A stretch of 64,000 bases of DNA from Sipunculus nudus. Taxonomy: Eukaryota > Annelida > Sipuncula > Golfingiida > Sipunculidae. Made by a program: the position numbers and the translations under genes. This document shows, piece by piece, positions 19,831 to 32,374 of the stretch. Every line of letters begins with the position of its first letter. Position 1 is the stretch's first letter. Under the pieces are notes generated by a model. It did no database searches and was not told the DNA's origin. It saw nothing but the letters and a program-made list of their open reading frames with translations. The stretch covers positions 76,548,643-76,612,642 of the forward strand of contig CM049307.1 in the NCBI GenBank assembly GCA_026874595.1. Reading direction: 5' to 3'.

Positions 19831-19924
19831 AGTATATACCGTAGTTGTCTTATCGCGATATTTGCGAAAGGGGACTTATGGCGAGAAATAAAACCTTTAT
19901 GAGAGCCCATCGTCGAAGGAAAAG

Positions 19925-20760
19925 TTGAACCTAATAACAACACGTGAACGTGACGAGCATAAATTTTGTTACGGAGATAAAAAAGTCAGATTATGCGACA
20001 CTAGGCAGCGTGAAATGTCTAAGGGGAATGAATAAAGAAGTCGGTGGATTTTTTTTTTAAAACAAATAATTATAATTTATTCTGAGAACATACACTAAAT
20101 CAATATAATTACACAGTATAACAACAATACAAATGTACAGTACCAGAGTGTCCGGAGCCTAGGCTTTGATTTCTGGATACCAGCACTGTCACAGCTCAAC
20201 AAGAGTCATTTCACACAAACATTCCAGATAAACAGTTCATGTAAATCTTCTCAGAGAATAATCCGATTTAATCGCGCAAACAGTCTGTTGTGATCCAAAA
20301 GTCCTGCTTATAATCCCAATGGCAAAACTTAAGACAATCCGTATAAAATCTGATACAAAGTCCGAAGAATATCTATAAGTTTTGCAATTATCGGAAAGGT
20401 CCCAAAACTGTCGAGAGAGTCACACTCTTCCGTGTTCGCTGGTATTTCTCTCTCTGCCGACTCTAAACACAGCCAACTTTATAGCTATATAGAAGCCCAG
20501 AAACTTCCATATTCACGAACATTCCAAATAACAACAAAACACGTGCGCCCACAGCGCCTGAACAGACCCGAACCATCTAAAACACAGAGAACGCTGTGTG
20601 TCTCCGCACAACAATACACGTGTACCCATAGCGCACTAATTGACCTGAAATTTCTAGACTACATTACACTCCAGAGTTCAGTAAGTGCCTTAGCAACGAA
20701 CAGGGCTAGCGCCTAACACGAATCAGAATGCCTGCGCATTATAAACAGATACATGTAACA
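19925..20760 (+). mobile_element. Non-autonomous transposon family A, copy 3
   Basis: The start GAACCTAATAACAACACGTG lacks the first eight bases of copy 2. The end is ACATGTAACA. About 836 bases, collinear with copy 2. The ORF at 20432-20716 falls in it and is not considered a gene. Confidence 0.75.
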
Positions 20761-21724
20761 AAGTTAAACGAGTGACATTATCAATAAAAAATATCGTGTA
20801 TGTTCAAAGATTGATACTCTATAAGTTAGCAGATCTTTCCGATTGTATACCTTTAACGAACAATATTTCTGTTTGTTAGATTATGTGCACATAATATTTG
20901 ACTTAATTTTTCACATAATAATGGGTATTATCTCTGTAAAGGTCTACTGTATCACGAAAAATACAATGAAAAAGTGAAAGTCGGGAATATTTAACCGCAC
21001 AAATTTGAAGCCAGCTAGAGTTTGGAAGATATACAAAGTTTGGTTCCGGTTGAACTTTGTAATTATATGCATATGACATAATAATATGGCTATTGCATTA
21101 GAAAATACATTCAAGAAAAACAAATAGGACATCAATGTAATTATCTCCTTTCAAATTTACTATTAAGACATTACAATGCTATATCAAAAAGCAAAATCTG
21201 TAACTGTTTTGCTATGACCTTTTCCAGTACTCGAACACCAGCACTGCAGTGTTATATTGTATAAATCACCCGATAATGACTGAAATGAAATTCAGAAAGC
21301 AGTGTATTCTTAATATCTGGGCTTGGTAACGGAATTAAAGGTTAATCTGCCCTGACTAATGTTCTTCTTGGAAGGATACGTGGAAATTTTTTCATTTGTT
21401 CAAAGCTAGGTATTAGACAAACATAAAAGTAAATTCTGTGCATAATACAATGAATACTCTTTTTTTTATAAGTTACGCCACAACTCTTTTTTTCTGCATA
21501 ATTTTTTATCTCGTAAATCAAATAATGCTAAAGATATTTATTTTTCACATTTACTTAGACATTTATGATGTTTGAAAAGATCAGTCGACGTAATTTTGTA
21601 AACCGATATTACAATTTTAACAAATTATATAAAATAGGTTAACATATACAGCTATGATTAGGGATAAAATTGCAGAAAGTCAAGCAAACTGTTGAATAAT
21701 AAAAATAATAATAATAATAATAAT

Positions 21725-21764
<40 letters not shown>
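20761..21764. other. AT-rich intergenic DNA, (AAT)n(AT)n at its end
   Basis: Nothing coding is recognised. An AAT run (21704-21730) passes into TA (21730-21764) immediately before transposon copy 4. Confidence 0.7.
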
Positions 21765-21769
<5 letters not shown>

Positions 21770-22566
21770 CGGAACCTAATATTAACAAATCATAATGTGT
21801 GATGAACATAAATTTTGTAATGGAGAAAAAAAATCAGATTCTGTAACACTAGGCAGCGCGAAATATCTAGGGGAACGAATAAAGATGACAGTGTTTTTCT
21901 GTTAACAAATAACTATTATTTATTCTTAAACAATCATAACATTACAAACACTAAATCAATACAATTACACAGTATATCAGCAGTATAACAGCAAATCAAT
22001 ATAATCACACAGTAAAATAAACAAAGTGCAAAATACCTGGATACCACAACTGTCACAGCGATAAGTTCTTTAAATTATATAAGCAGGACGAACAGTTCAC
22101 ACTAATTATCTCGGAGAATAACATTCCAATGTTAAGTTCTTGTAAAAAAAAAGAAAGTAAACTGAAGACCAAATAAAATTCGTCACAAATACAGAAGAAA
22201 ATCTGAAGAAAATCTGTGATATCCGCACTTATCGGAATAGGTCCCACAAATGACATACCGCTGGAATATTCTCTCACCTCTCTCTCTCGGCTCTAAAACA
22301 CAGCCCCCTATTTATAACATTTCACCTCCAGCCGAGAACCTTCCATTGCTCGAACAATCTAAAGAATCTAACACAGTACACACGTTCAAAGATTATACTA
22401 GAATAAAGAACGCTGTTAATCTAGGGTTTAACCAATGCGGATTAAACCGGGCCTGCAACATCCGGCCAGGCGAGGCCGCTACAACACGAGCTACGCATGG
22501 CACACAAACAAAATGCCAACAACACATGGAACATCCGTGTGCACAATAAAACAAACATCTGTAAGA
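21765..22566 (+). mobile_element. Non-autonomous transposon family A, copy 4
   Basis: Start TATAACGGAACCTAATATTA, end CATCTGTAAG. About 800 bases, same orientation as the other three copies. It directly abuts (TA)n. The ORF 22250-22549 lies in it and is not a gene. Confidence 0.75.
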
Positions 22567-22929
22567 CCGCTGCACACAATGAAAGGAGCACCTTATAATA
22601 ATATATATCTATATATATTAATCATTTGTGCTTTGTGCGACAGAATTTCATTCCGTCCTAGTGTGACTCTTCCGTGATATCTGACCATTGTTGTTTCATA
22701 AGATTCTTACAATGGTTGAAACGTGTGCAACAGAGTAACTTATTTATTGGTTACTATTTGCTCGACAAAACAGGACGTGGTTACCTTGGTAATACCCAAA
22801 TACTGTGAAATATTAATCCATGTACAATATGTAGTGTCATGCTACTTCATAACACTCATTTTTATACGAATAGCAAATAACCCATATCGAACTCTATGCT
22901 GTATGTAACATTCCCGGGTAAAACTAACA

Positions 22930-23870
22930 AGTGACTTAATGGTCTTGATTGAGGTCAAGGACGCCTGTTTTTCAAAGCCATGGCAGAAGCAATTGATATG
23001 TCAAATTTGAGGGTAAATTTCCAGCGGGACCCGGAGGATTGAGGGGCTTGGATTTGACATAAAAATCACCAGTATACGATACTGTGAAGCCACAGTTGAT
23101 AAATTGATTCCATCGATGTGACTTGGCAGTCTCAGCATAAAGGAAAAATGCATCAAAATATAAAAAAAAAACAGCTGGCGCCAAGAGTCTACAGAAATTG
23201 ATAAAACTAGTAATTCAGGACGCTATATGAAATCTCGGCTAAGAAACTTACATCATGCTGTTATTTGGGAGTGAAAAATTATGGGGGAAATGTATAACGA
23301 CTTGAAAAATACAGGTAGTGTCAATAGTCTTCAGGAATTGATAAAACTAGTCAGAACCAATATATACGAGGTTTTTTGGTTACTAGATGAAACCATAGAT
23401 GAGAAATTGACACCTTTACCGTAAAATTGCAGTCATAAATATAGGACAAATTCGTGAAAAAAATTCGTGGCACAAAGAAGTGATAAACCAGTCATGATCA
23501 ATAAACATTTGAGGGTTAAGGACACTAGATGAAAAAAAAAAAGAATTAAGGAACGGACATCTCTGTAATTTAACAGTCAACAGGTACAGGGAGAATGTTT
23601 AAAAAATAGAAAAAAATACAGTTGGCGCCACCAGTTTTCGAAAACTGATAATATTAGTCTTGATTAAAACTCATGCAACGAAACATGGCAAAAATCATCC
23701 ATTATAATTTGAGGAGGAATTTTTGGTATTAAATGTTTCTTCCTGGGTGTCAAAACAAGACCCATTACTCGGAGATATAGTTCGAATTGACCTTATTACA
23801 GGTATCCAAGGACTGTTTTCAATGTCCTCCACGGATCTTAAATAATAGGTTCAAAGGTCTAGGGGTTAAT
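22930..23870. repeat. Degenerate GGCGCCA-type repeat stretch
   Basis: A loosely periodic segment whose units share a (T/C)TGGCGCCA(A/C)(G/C)AGT word followed by 'GAAA.TGATAA.A.TAGTC'. Copies are near 23175, 23315 and 23630. It is diverged and no gene is seen. Confidence 0.5.
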
Positions 23871-24215
23871 ATTTGTGCCCTACAATCAGTCGGTAAAAGA
23901 GTGATCACGATAACTATGACTGACTTTCATTCAGATAAGCTAACAATAGGAGAAATCTAGAAAAACAAGGATTGTATTCAGTATGAACTTACTACTGCCC
24001 CAGTGTCTTAGAGCGAGCCTCATCTTTTTAAGTGTGACTTACAATCATTGCAAGTGACCCAGGGGTTATGACGCTCAGCTGATCTCTGACACAGATATTT
24101 GATCATTTTATTGTGAATATCACATGACAAGCCTGATTTCTAAGTCTAAAAAAAATTTAAACAATTGCAGGTGGCGCCCCCAATCTTCCAACACAGAAAC
24201 AACTATTCATGATCA
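23868..24215 (+). repeat. Dispersed repeat, copy 2 (pairs with 8205-8620)
   Basis: Starts GGTTAATATTTGTGCCCTAC and ends near GCAGGTGGCGCCCCCAATC. Collinear with copy 1 over about 350-400 bases in the same orientation. Confidence 0.7.
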
Positions 24216-26080
24216 ATAAGCCTATCTAATTTCAGAAAGATCTATGCGATCATTGATATTTAATCGAAAGAATGAATTTCATACATCAACAGCCCAAAAT
24301 ATTGACATTTCGCAAATGCATCCGCAAGAGATCGGAGAATATATGTGTAGATAGTGTACAATGTTTCAGTTTTGGCGCGGAGTGCAAACGTTTTGTTTTG
24401 CAGCCTAGGACACTAACAGGAGTCTGATCTTCTAAGTATTAAACACACACAAAAAAAAAAAAAAAACATTGGTAACTCGCAGCATATGCGTCACATCGAC
24501 CTAATATTTGTTATGCAAGAAGATTAACCTAATAACCCACCTGAATACTAAATCAGTACCTTTTAGGTTAAGCAGCTACGATTAGTACCTTGTTAACTGC
24601 CGGTAGACGGACAATGGGGGATCACTTTAGCTCAGATGACCTATGGTCAGCTGAATTAACAAGTTTTTTTAGGGCCCAACTATTTCTACTGATTGTCGAA
24701 TTTCAAGGGGATTTGTTTTGCTGTTAAATTAAGATTTAATAATCTGATCGTTTAAATCATCTCCGAACAATGAAGAATTATTTCTTGTCGTTCGACATTC
24801 ACGTCGGTCCCCGTCCAAATTGCCTTTGTTATGTGCTTCTACCCGTTTGTCAAAACATCAAGTTTTCATCATGTTATACCCTGGTCACATGCATTTTATT
24901 TATAGAAATGTAATAAAAGTTAAATAGAGTCTAGAGTTTACAGGGAAGATATAGCTCATAGCTTAAAGAATTCAGGGCCAGTGCCGTATAAACTTTGCAT
25001 GTTGATTGTCCGGTGTCAATGAATCACATTATTTCGGTTTTATAAACCAACAGGATCTCCTTATAAAATTCTACAATGCCGTATTAACAGAGGATGGACA
25101 AAGGGCGATCAATATGGCTGAAATGCATTACAGTCGGATAATTTGAAAATGTGGCTGATTGTTTAAATATATGAATTAGAAAATATTTCAAATTCGATAA
25201 AGGTTCATACCAACCGGCACGATGCCAACCAGTCAAAAATCTTGTTGTATGAAATACCGCGTACGCTGTCTATGAAGCCTTTGTTTCTGGCAAACCGTAC
25301 TGTATTCACTTGTAGGATGATATCGTAGGATACTGAGTGAGGACTGTGTTGTATTTAACATTTATAATTCCATAAAAAAAGCTTCACCAGAGCATTCAGG
25401 CCATTTCAGCGGAGCAAAGTACATCACTTTCAACAACTGCTTGACTCGTGTAACTTGTAAGACCGAATAAAAATAACCCTAGCATGTTGATCGTACAGTG
25501 TTAAATCATACATTTACACGTTCGCAATAGTTTGTTAATGGGGCAGCTACTGTACATCAGACCATTAAGGATTGTTAATGGCTGCATTAGGTCTTCCAGC
25601 AAGTTTAAAATGATTAATTATTCAACATAAACGAACTACGATTCTGACTTATATCAACCTACCCGCCATAATCTTTAAAACCAAAAATTTTTTAACAATG
25701 CTTCACATATAATTTTCGTAACACAGGCTTTTTTTTTCTTTCAATTTTACATGATCTCTGCCTTTCCAAAGTCTTTCTATATATCCATAGGAGACCTGTC
25801 AGATTTGATGGTATTTTTTCTTTATAATATCACAAAAAATTATTAACAAAGAAGAAATGAAACTGAAAATATCAAGCTATACGGAAGCAATTAAAAGTCA
25901 ATGGTCAAGGTCATGACCCCAACTGATAAAAAATGTTACTGCTACTATGAGCAAACATTATGGCGCTATTGAATGCCATCATACAGATTGGTGCGTATGG
26001 AATATTTTTGTGTTCTTACACAAAATGGTCTCATCTGCTAATAGGACAACAGAATCGTGCTTGCTTTTGAGCAAGGCTGA
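24216..26080. other. AT-rich intergenic DNA
   Basis: No ORF, RNA gene or clear repeat is recognised beyond a poly-A tract near 24450-24466. Confidence 0.6.
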
Positions 26081-26089
26081 ATAGAAAAA

Positions 26090-26900
26090 TCATCTGCATG
26101 GGCTATAGCGATCACTCTCTGTCAAATCTCTCTGTCGTCCGTCAACAGGACACATCGATCGTATCCGTTGGACAAGCGGCCATTGTTTCTTCCATCTATT
26201 AACACGAGAAATAATATTTTGTTACCAAATATGGGAATATCCAAGGTCAAGGCCACTCTCATAGGAGAGGTCATTTAAAATATACCTAATCCAATAACCT
26301 ATATCTTTGTATATCCATATTATGAAATAATTTTTTTACTTATAATGCTCACAGTACTGTCAAGTAGCATTGAACGGGGTATTCAAAGGTGCAAAAACAA
26401 GAAAGGGTTATAGATGGCGCCACCAGTTTCCGGTACATGATTACACTATCCAAGATCTTCGGTCAGCTTGGACCAATTCATGCATCCTTTATTGAGATAT
26501 TGCAGATGTTGTGTGATTTTTACCAAATACGAAAATATTCAACGGCAAGAACACTCTCATAGAAAAGTCATAATCCCAATTTAACTAAACATCATCTGAT
26601 AAACCCATTTCTATGTATATGCATGTAATATGTATATGAAAGAAATCTGTCTATTAGTTGTTGACTTATACTGCTAACAGTACGGCCAAGGGGCAATGAT
26701 GGGGGTATTAAACGGCACGTAAACAAGAAAAGGATAGTAGATGGCGCCATCAGTTTCCGGTACATGATAACACTATCCAAGATTATGGGTCAGCTAGATT
26801 TTTTAATCAATCCATGCAGGATTTCTTGAGATATATAAAAATTGGTGTGATTTTCTCCGAAAATGGACATATTCAAAGTCGCTCTCCTCGTAAAGAAAAT
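26090..26900. repeat. Two diverged copies of a roughly 330-bp tandem unit
   Basis: GATGGCGCCACCAGTTTCCGGTACATGA at 26411 recurs at 26740, and the preceding text (AGTA/ACGG..CAAG.AGCAT / GGTATTAAACG) also repeats. The start (GCGATCACTCTCTGTC..GTCGTCCGTC) matches text seen in the left lectin intron at 5390. Confidence 0.55.
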
Positions 26901-27229
26901 GACCCCTTTTTAAATTGGCTTCGTCCGCTCACCCTTATCTATGCGCATGTCAAGTTTGGTAAAGATCTGTGAAATATTTTTCGAGTTATCTCGCCTAACG
27001 TGCCTAAACCACAGTATCCCGACTTTGTCTCGGGAATAACAAAGCATTGATCCTATTATGCTTTCTATGCATATTGATCATGGACAGCTTTATAAGTTCC
27101 TGAAGACTGGTTGTGCCACCTTTATTTTTTATCTTACGCATTTTACGCATTTCTCTATTTTTTTTCAAATGATGCAAACCGAGACCATTATCCCTAGAAA
27201 CTTCTATCTGTATATCCAGAGTCCTAGGT

Positions 27230-28720
27230 CAATCTCCTTAGAAACCTGAAATTAGGTCATGATGACCTATATTCTGCACGCTACTCGGCGAAACCATGAG
27301 TTTAGCACCCAGAGAGCCAGACGGGACACAAATTATATCCATTTGGTCTAGAATTATCTAATGTTACACTCAGGGAGGTCTTTGGTTAAATGTCCTTGGA
27401 AACATACAATTTGGTCACCATGACTCATATGAGCACCCTGAATGTCAGATTGGGACAAATCATATCTGAGAGGCCTATAATCCTCCAACGTGACATTTAG
27501 GGAGGTCCTTAGCAAATCTCCTTGGAAACCTGAAATTAGGTCACCTATATTTGGTGACCGACAGGCCGTAAACATGATTTAAGCACCAAGAGAGTCAGAC
27601 GAGGCATAAACCGTATCCATTTGGCCAAGAAACCTGAGGGTTTCTAGGCAAATCTCCTTGGAAACCTGAAATTAGGTCATGGTGACCTATATTTTGTGAC
27701 CTACGGGCCTTAAACATTATTTCGAGCACCAAGAGAGTCAGACGAGGCAAAAAACGGTTCCATTTGGCCAAGAAACCTCTAACCTGACATTTTGGGAGAT
27801 CTTAGGCATATGTCCTTGGAAATCTGAAACTAGGTTACTGTGACCTATATTCTGCGACCTATAGGGAAAAGATGTTATATGAGCACCCTGAATGGCCGAT
27901 GGAAACTTTTCATTTCTGTGAGGCATAGAATCTTCTAAAACAATATTTGGAGTTTCTAGGCAAATCTCCTTAGAAATCTGAGATTAGTTCATGGTGACCT
28001 ATATTTAATGACCTTCTGCAAATGTCTGTGGAAAACTGAAGTTAGGTCACCACGACCTATATTTTGCGACCTTTAGGAAAAGAAGTCATATGAGCACCCA
28101 GACATGCAGTCAGTCAGGGCACACATTGTATCTGTTAGGCCTAGAATCTTCTAATGTAACATTCTGAGATTTCCTCTGCCAGTGTCCTTGGAAAACTGAA
28201 ATTATGTCACTATGACCTATATTTTGCAGCCTATTATAAAAGATGCCATATAAGCACCCAGACAGTCAGACATGGCACAAATTGTATACATTAAGCCTAG
28301 AATCTTTTAACATAAAATTCAGTGAGTCCCAGTCAAGTGTCCTTCGAAACCTGAAATAAGGTCATGGTGACCTATATTGTGTGACCTATGGGCCAAAAAA
28401 AGTTTTTGCGCACTCAGACAAGGCACAAAGTGTATCAATTAGCCCTAGACTCTTCTAACATGACATTCAGGGTAATTTCTCGGCATTTCTCCTTGATAAC
28501 CTGAAATTGGATCATTGTGACCTGCTAGCTATGGACCAAACACATGATTTTAAGCACCCAGACAGACAGGGTACAAATTGTATCCTTTTTATTGGAACCC
28601 TTATTTTCGGAAATCCAGGAGGGTCCTGGGCAGCTTTCCTATGAATCCTGAAATTTGTATGTTCTTTCCATTTTTTCAACACATACTTTAGCCATAGGCT
28701 ATTCTCACAGATAATATATA
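27230..28720. repeat. Tandem array, about 150-bp unit, with AGGTCA-n3-TGACCT palindromes
   Basis: The phrase CCTTGGAAACCTGAAATTAGG followed by TCATGGTGACCTATATT recurs near 27237, 27390, 27517, 27655, 27811, 27967, 28030 (partial), 28188, 28341 and 28491. Spacing is mostly 150-158, with shorter decayed units. Each unit also has GAGCACCxAGA.AGTCAGAC and a TTTxGGCC(T/A)AGAA segment. Three units carry an unmutated AGGTCAnnnTGACCT (27254, 27674, 28359). The 60-74 codon frames here are accidental. A decayed second array is at 45060-45570. Confidence 0.85.
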
Positions 28721-28958
28721 ACATTGTTAAAAAAACATGAGCATCCAGTCAAAATTAGCTGAGCGTCACTGCCCATGGGCCACTAGTTTTAAGATCCGCT
28801 GCCTGTAGAGAAGAACCCATGAAACATGAAAACATATTACCAGTATAACTTAAAAATGATAGGGATTCTATTAACAAACTATAAAGCCCTAAAAAAGTTG
28901 CTTCTGATGTAAAAGGGGAGGGGGGGGGGGGCCCTGGACCCCCCACCCGAAATGCTGC

Positions 28959-28961
<3 letters not shown>

Positions 28962-29022
<61 letters not shown>

Positions 29023-29042
29023 TTGTGTGTGTGTGTATATCC

Positions 29043-29073
<31 letters not shown>

Positions 29074-29075
29074 GT
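28962..29075. repeat. (TA)n, (GT)n and (AGAC)n simple repeats
   Basis: TA to 29016, GT to about 29036, then ACAGACAG repeats to about 29073. A poly-G run precedes at 28920-28931. The 138-codon frame over this region is a low-complexity artefact. Confidence 0.9.
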
Positions 29076-29529
29076 AGAGAGAGGGCTTATTAGCTGCCTA
29101 CCACATTTCGTCCACTGAAAAATAGGTAATCTCTTGTCAAATAAAATACCAGCAGTTCCCGATAATCTCATAAAGACTAGAGATAATCACAGTAATTCAG
29201 CTGTAACTTTATTTTAAATCAATACCCAACCATAACGGATGGCAGGCCTATTTTAAAAATATCTTCAGATTGCCATTCCACTATTTACTGAACAGTTATT
29301 AATGTCTGATGATAATCGAATTTTGTGTTTAAATAATCAGAAGATGGTTTTAAAACAACTGTTGGACTGGTATTCCTTTAGGTCACACTTGTGTCCATAT
29401 TTTGTCACCAGAGGGAGTCCTGGTTCGAATCCAAAGACACCCAACCGTGTTTCATACCAAAATATAAGCCCCACGTTTCTGACTTGCGCAAAGCGATTAA
29501 CATTATGCAAACTTTGTTATGGTTTTAGT

Positions 29530-31400
29530 TTGAAAAACCTTTCTTCATGATTTGAGGAAGGCAAAATTTACTTCATGATTTTAATGAGGTAAATTTTCGT
29601 CATAATTTTAGTTAGGCAGACGTGTCTTCATGATTTAAGTAAGGCCGTCTGTTCTTCAGGATTTTATTTTGGCAAATATTTCTTCATGATTTTAGAAAGG
29701 CGCACATTGCTTCATGATTTTAAGGAAGGCAAACACTTCTTCATGATTTATATTAGGCAAGCTTTTCTTCATGATTTTTATAAGACAAACTTTTTTTCAT
29801 GATTTAATCAGACACCCCGTCTTCAATTTTTTTGGTAGGCATACTCTCTTCATGATTTTAGTCAGGTAACCTTTTCTTTATAAGTTTAGGAAAGCAAACA
29901 TTTCTTCATGATTTTAGGTAGACAAACGTTTCTTCATGATTTCAGGAAGGCTAACTTTTCTTCATTATTTTTGATAGACAAACTTGTATTCATTTTTTTG
30001 TAAGGCAACCTTTTCATCGTGATTTTAAGGCAAACGTTTCTCCGTGATTCTAGATAGGCAAACGTTTCTTCGTGATTTTAAATAGGCAAACGTTTCTTCA
30101 TAATCTTAAGTAGACAAATGTTTCTTTATGATGTTAAGAAAGCAAGTTTTTCTTCATTATTTGTGATAGACAAACTTTTTTCATGATTTTATTTGGGCAA
30201 ACGTTTCTCCATGGCTTTAGTTAGGCGAATTTTTCTTCATGTTTTTAGTTAAGCACATTTTCCTTCATGATTTTATGTAAGGCAAACTTTCCTCATGACT
30301 TTAATTAGAAAGCTTTTCTTCATGATTTAATTAGGCCCAACGTCTTAATGATTTAAGGTAGGCAAACTTTCGTCATGATTTTTGTCAGGCAACCTTCATT
30401 CATAAGTTTAGGAAGGCAAACATTTCTTCATGATTTTAGGACGGCAAACGTTTCTTTATAATTTTATTAAGGCGAATGTTTCTTCTTAATCTTGGGTAGG
30501 CAAATGTTTCTTCATGAATTAAGGAAGGCAATTTTTTTCTTCATTATTTGCGATAGACAAACTTTTTTCATGATTTCAGTTAGGAAAATGTTTCTCCGTG
30601 GTTTTAGGTAGGCAAACTTTTCTTCATGATTTTAGTTAGGCAAATTATTCTTCAAGATTTTATGCTAGACAAACTTTCTTCGTGATTTTAATAAGACAAT
30701 CTTTTCGTTATGATTTAATTAGGCACATCGTCTTAATGATTTTAGGTAAGCAAACTTTTTTTATAATTTTAGGACGGCAAACGTTTCTTTATAATTTTAG
30801 TCAGGCAAACTTTTCTTCAGGAGTTTAGGAAGGCAATCATTTCTTCATGATTTTAAGATGACAAACGTTTCTTCATAATTTTAAATAAGGCAAACGCTTC
30901 TTCGTTGTCTTAGGTAGGCAAACGTTTCTTCATGGTTTTAGGAAGGCAAACTTTTCTTTATTATTTGTGATAGACAAATTTTATTAATATATTTTTGGTA
31001 AGGCAACTTTTTCATCATGATTTTTTAGGCAAACGTTTCTCCGTGATTTAAGGAAGGCAAACGTTTCTTCGTGATTTAAATAAGGCAAACGTTTCTTCAT
31101 AAACTTGGGTAGGCAAATATTTCTTCATGATTCTATGAGGGCAAAGTTTTCTTCATTATTTGTGATAAACAAACTTTTTTTCATGATTTTAGTTAGGCAA
31201 ATGTTTTTCCATAATTTTAGGTAGACAAACGTTTCGTCACGATTTAAATAAGGCAAACACTTCTCAATGGTTTTAGGTAGGCAAACTTTTCTTCATGATT
31301 TAAGTTAGGCAAACCTTCCTTCTTGATTTTAGGTATATAGGCAACACGTTTCTTCATGATTTTAGTTTGGCTAACTTTAACATGATATCAGATAGGCAAA
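29530..31400. repeat. Degenerate minisatellite, about 28-31 bp unit, about 60 copies
   Basis: The unit approximates TTTCTTCATGATTTTAG followed by GTAGGCAAACG. It is repeated head to tail for about 1.9 kb with many substitutions and few large gaps. It ends right before the GC-richer stretch proposed as the ASB gene promoter. No coding potential. Confidence 0.95.
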
Positions 31401-31404
31401 CGCG

Positions 31405-31580
31405 TCCATGTCCACGGACACTGTCATGTGACAAATAAATTTAAGTCCCGTAAAACAGACCTAAAAGGCTGTCCAGGTCACGCCTGAGCGCGCGTCCGCA
31501 CGGAGTTCTCTAATGGTAATCCTGCACGGAGAAATCACTGTTCTGACCAATCCCTGACGAGTTCGTAGAGTGCACCTTTG
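31405..31580 (+). promoter_or_regulatory. Candidate promoter of the ASB gene
   Basis: A locally GC/CpG-rich stretch (for example GAGCGCGCGTCCGCACGGAG near 31490) in otherwise AT-rich DNA lies between the minisatellite and a good 5' splice donor at 31653. No TATA box is evident. The location is inferred from composition and the downstream donor. Confidence 0.35.
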
Positions 31581-31652
31581 AAACAACTTGACACGACACA
31601 AACACGAGCAGAACAACTGGCACCTAAACTACGTCAAGCAGCAAGCAAACAG
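31560..31652 (+). other. Candidate 5' UTR exon of the ASB gene
   Basis: The sequence ends AGCAAGCAAACAG|GTAAGCTG, a strong donor. The first coding exon at 34521 has an acceptor two bases before its ATG, so an upstream non-coding exon must exist, and this is the best candidate. The 5' end is a guess. Confidence 0.4.
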
Positions 31653-32099
31653 GTAAGCTGAACATATTCGATACTTCTTATTTAAGTCTAGTTTCACTAA
31701 TTTTACCTTGGTTTTCTATCTAAAATGTCTTTTGAAATATGTGTTACAAACTGAAGCCGAATGCTGTTGAACTTTCCTGTAGGCTGTCTGTATCGCAGTG
31801 TCTTAACGAGAACCACTTTCCACTCGTAATTTTCCCCTTTCTTGAACAGTACTAATTAACATGTTCTCCGGTAAGACATTAACATCAAGTATTACATGTA
31901 TGGCATATGGTTTAAATTCTGAAGTTTGTTGTGTTATTTACTATGTAACTTTTACAGAATCGTGTAAAGTAACGCAAAACAGCTCGCACATTACGTATTT
32001 CTTAATATTTCGAACAAAAAAAAAAAGATTCTCTGCATATATTGAAGGAAATCATCCTGCCTAATATAGTTAGAGGAGCGACTATAGAATTCGCCCTAC

Positions 32100-32336
32100 G
32101 GGTTATATATAGTGAACATCCTAAAGAAGGCAACAGCTAATGACACCAAATCTATAACATATGTGAGAAAAGACAGTGGATTAGTGTTTAAGAATTAGTC
32201 TATGACGAATCTCGGTAGTATTCAAACTGATAATTTGATGTACATAGGATTACCGTTCGACAGGTAGTGTAGGTCTGTGACAATTGTGTTATTGAAACAA
32301 CGAATACCTTTTCTTTTTTTTTATAAACACATAAAC

Positions 32337-32374
<38 letters not shown>

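Noticed and set aside
20432-20716. 94-codon plus frame
   Set aside because: It lies within transposon family A copy 3, is not conserved as a frame in copies 2 and 4, and has no domain.
28755-29171. 138-codon minus frame
   Set aside because: Composed of simple repeats (GACA, GT, TA, poly-G) translated as CLSV and YIYI runs.
29395-29450. Second tRNA-like head (GGTTCGAATCC)
   Set aside because: Only a box B-like word is present; no matching box A or stems.
29530-31400. CRISPR-like array of short repeats
   Set aside because: Units of about 30 bp follow each other without unique spacers and are degenerate. It is a eukaryotic minisatellite.
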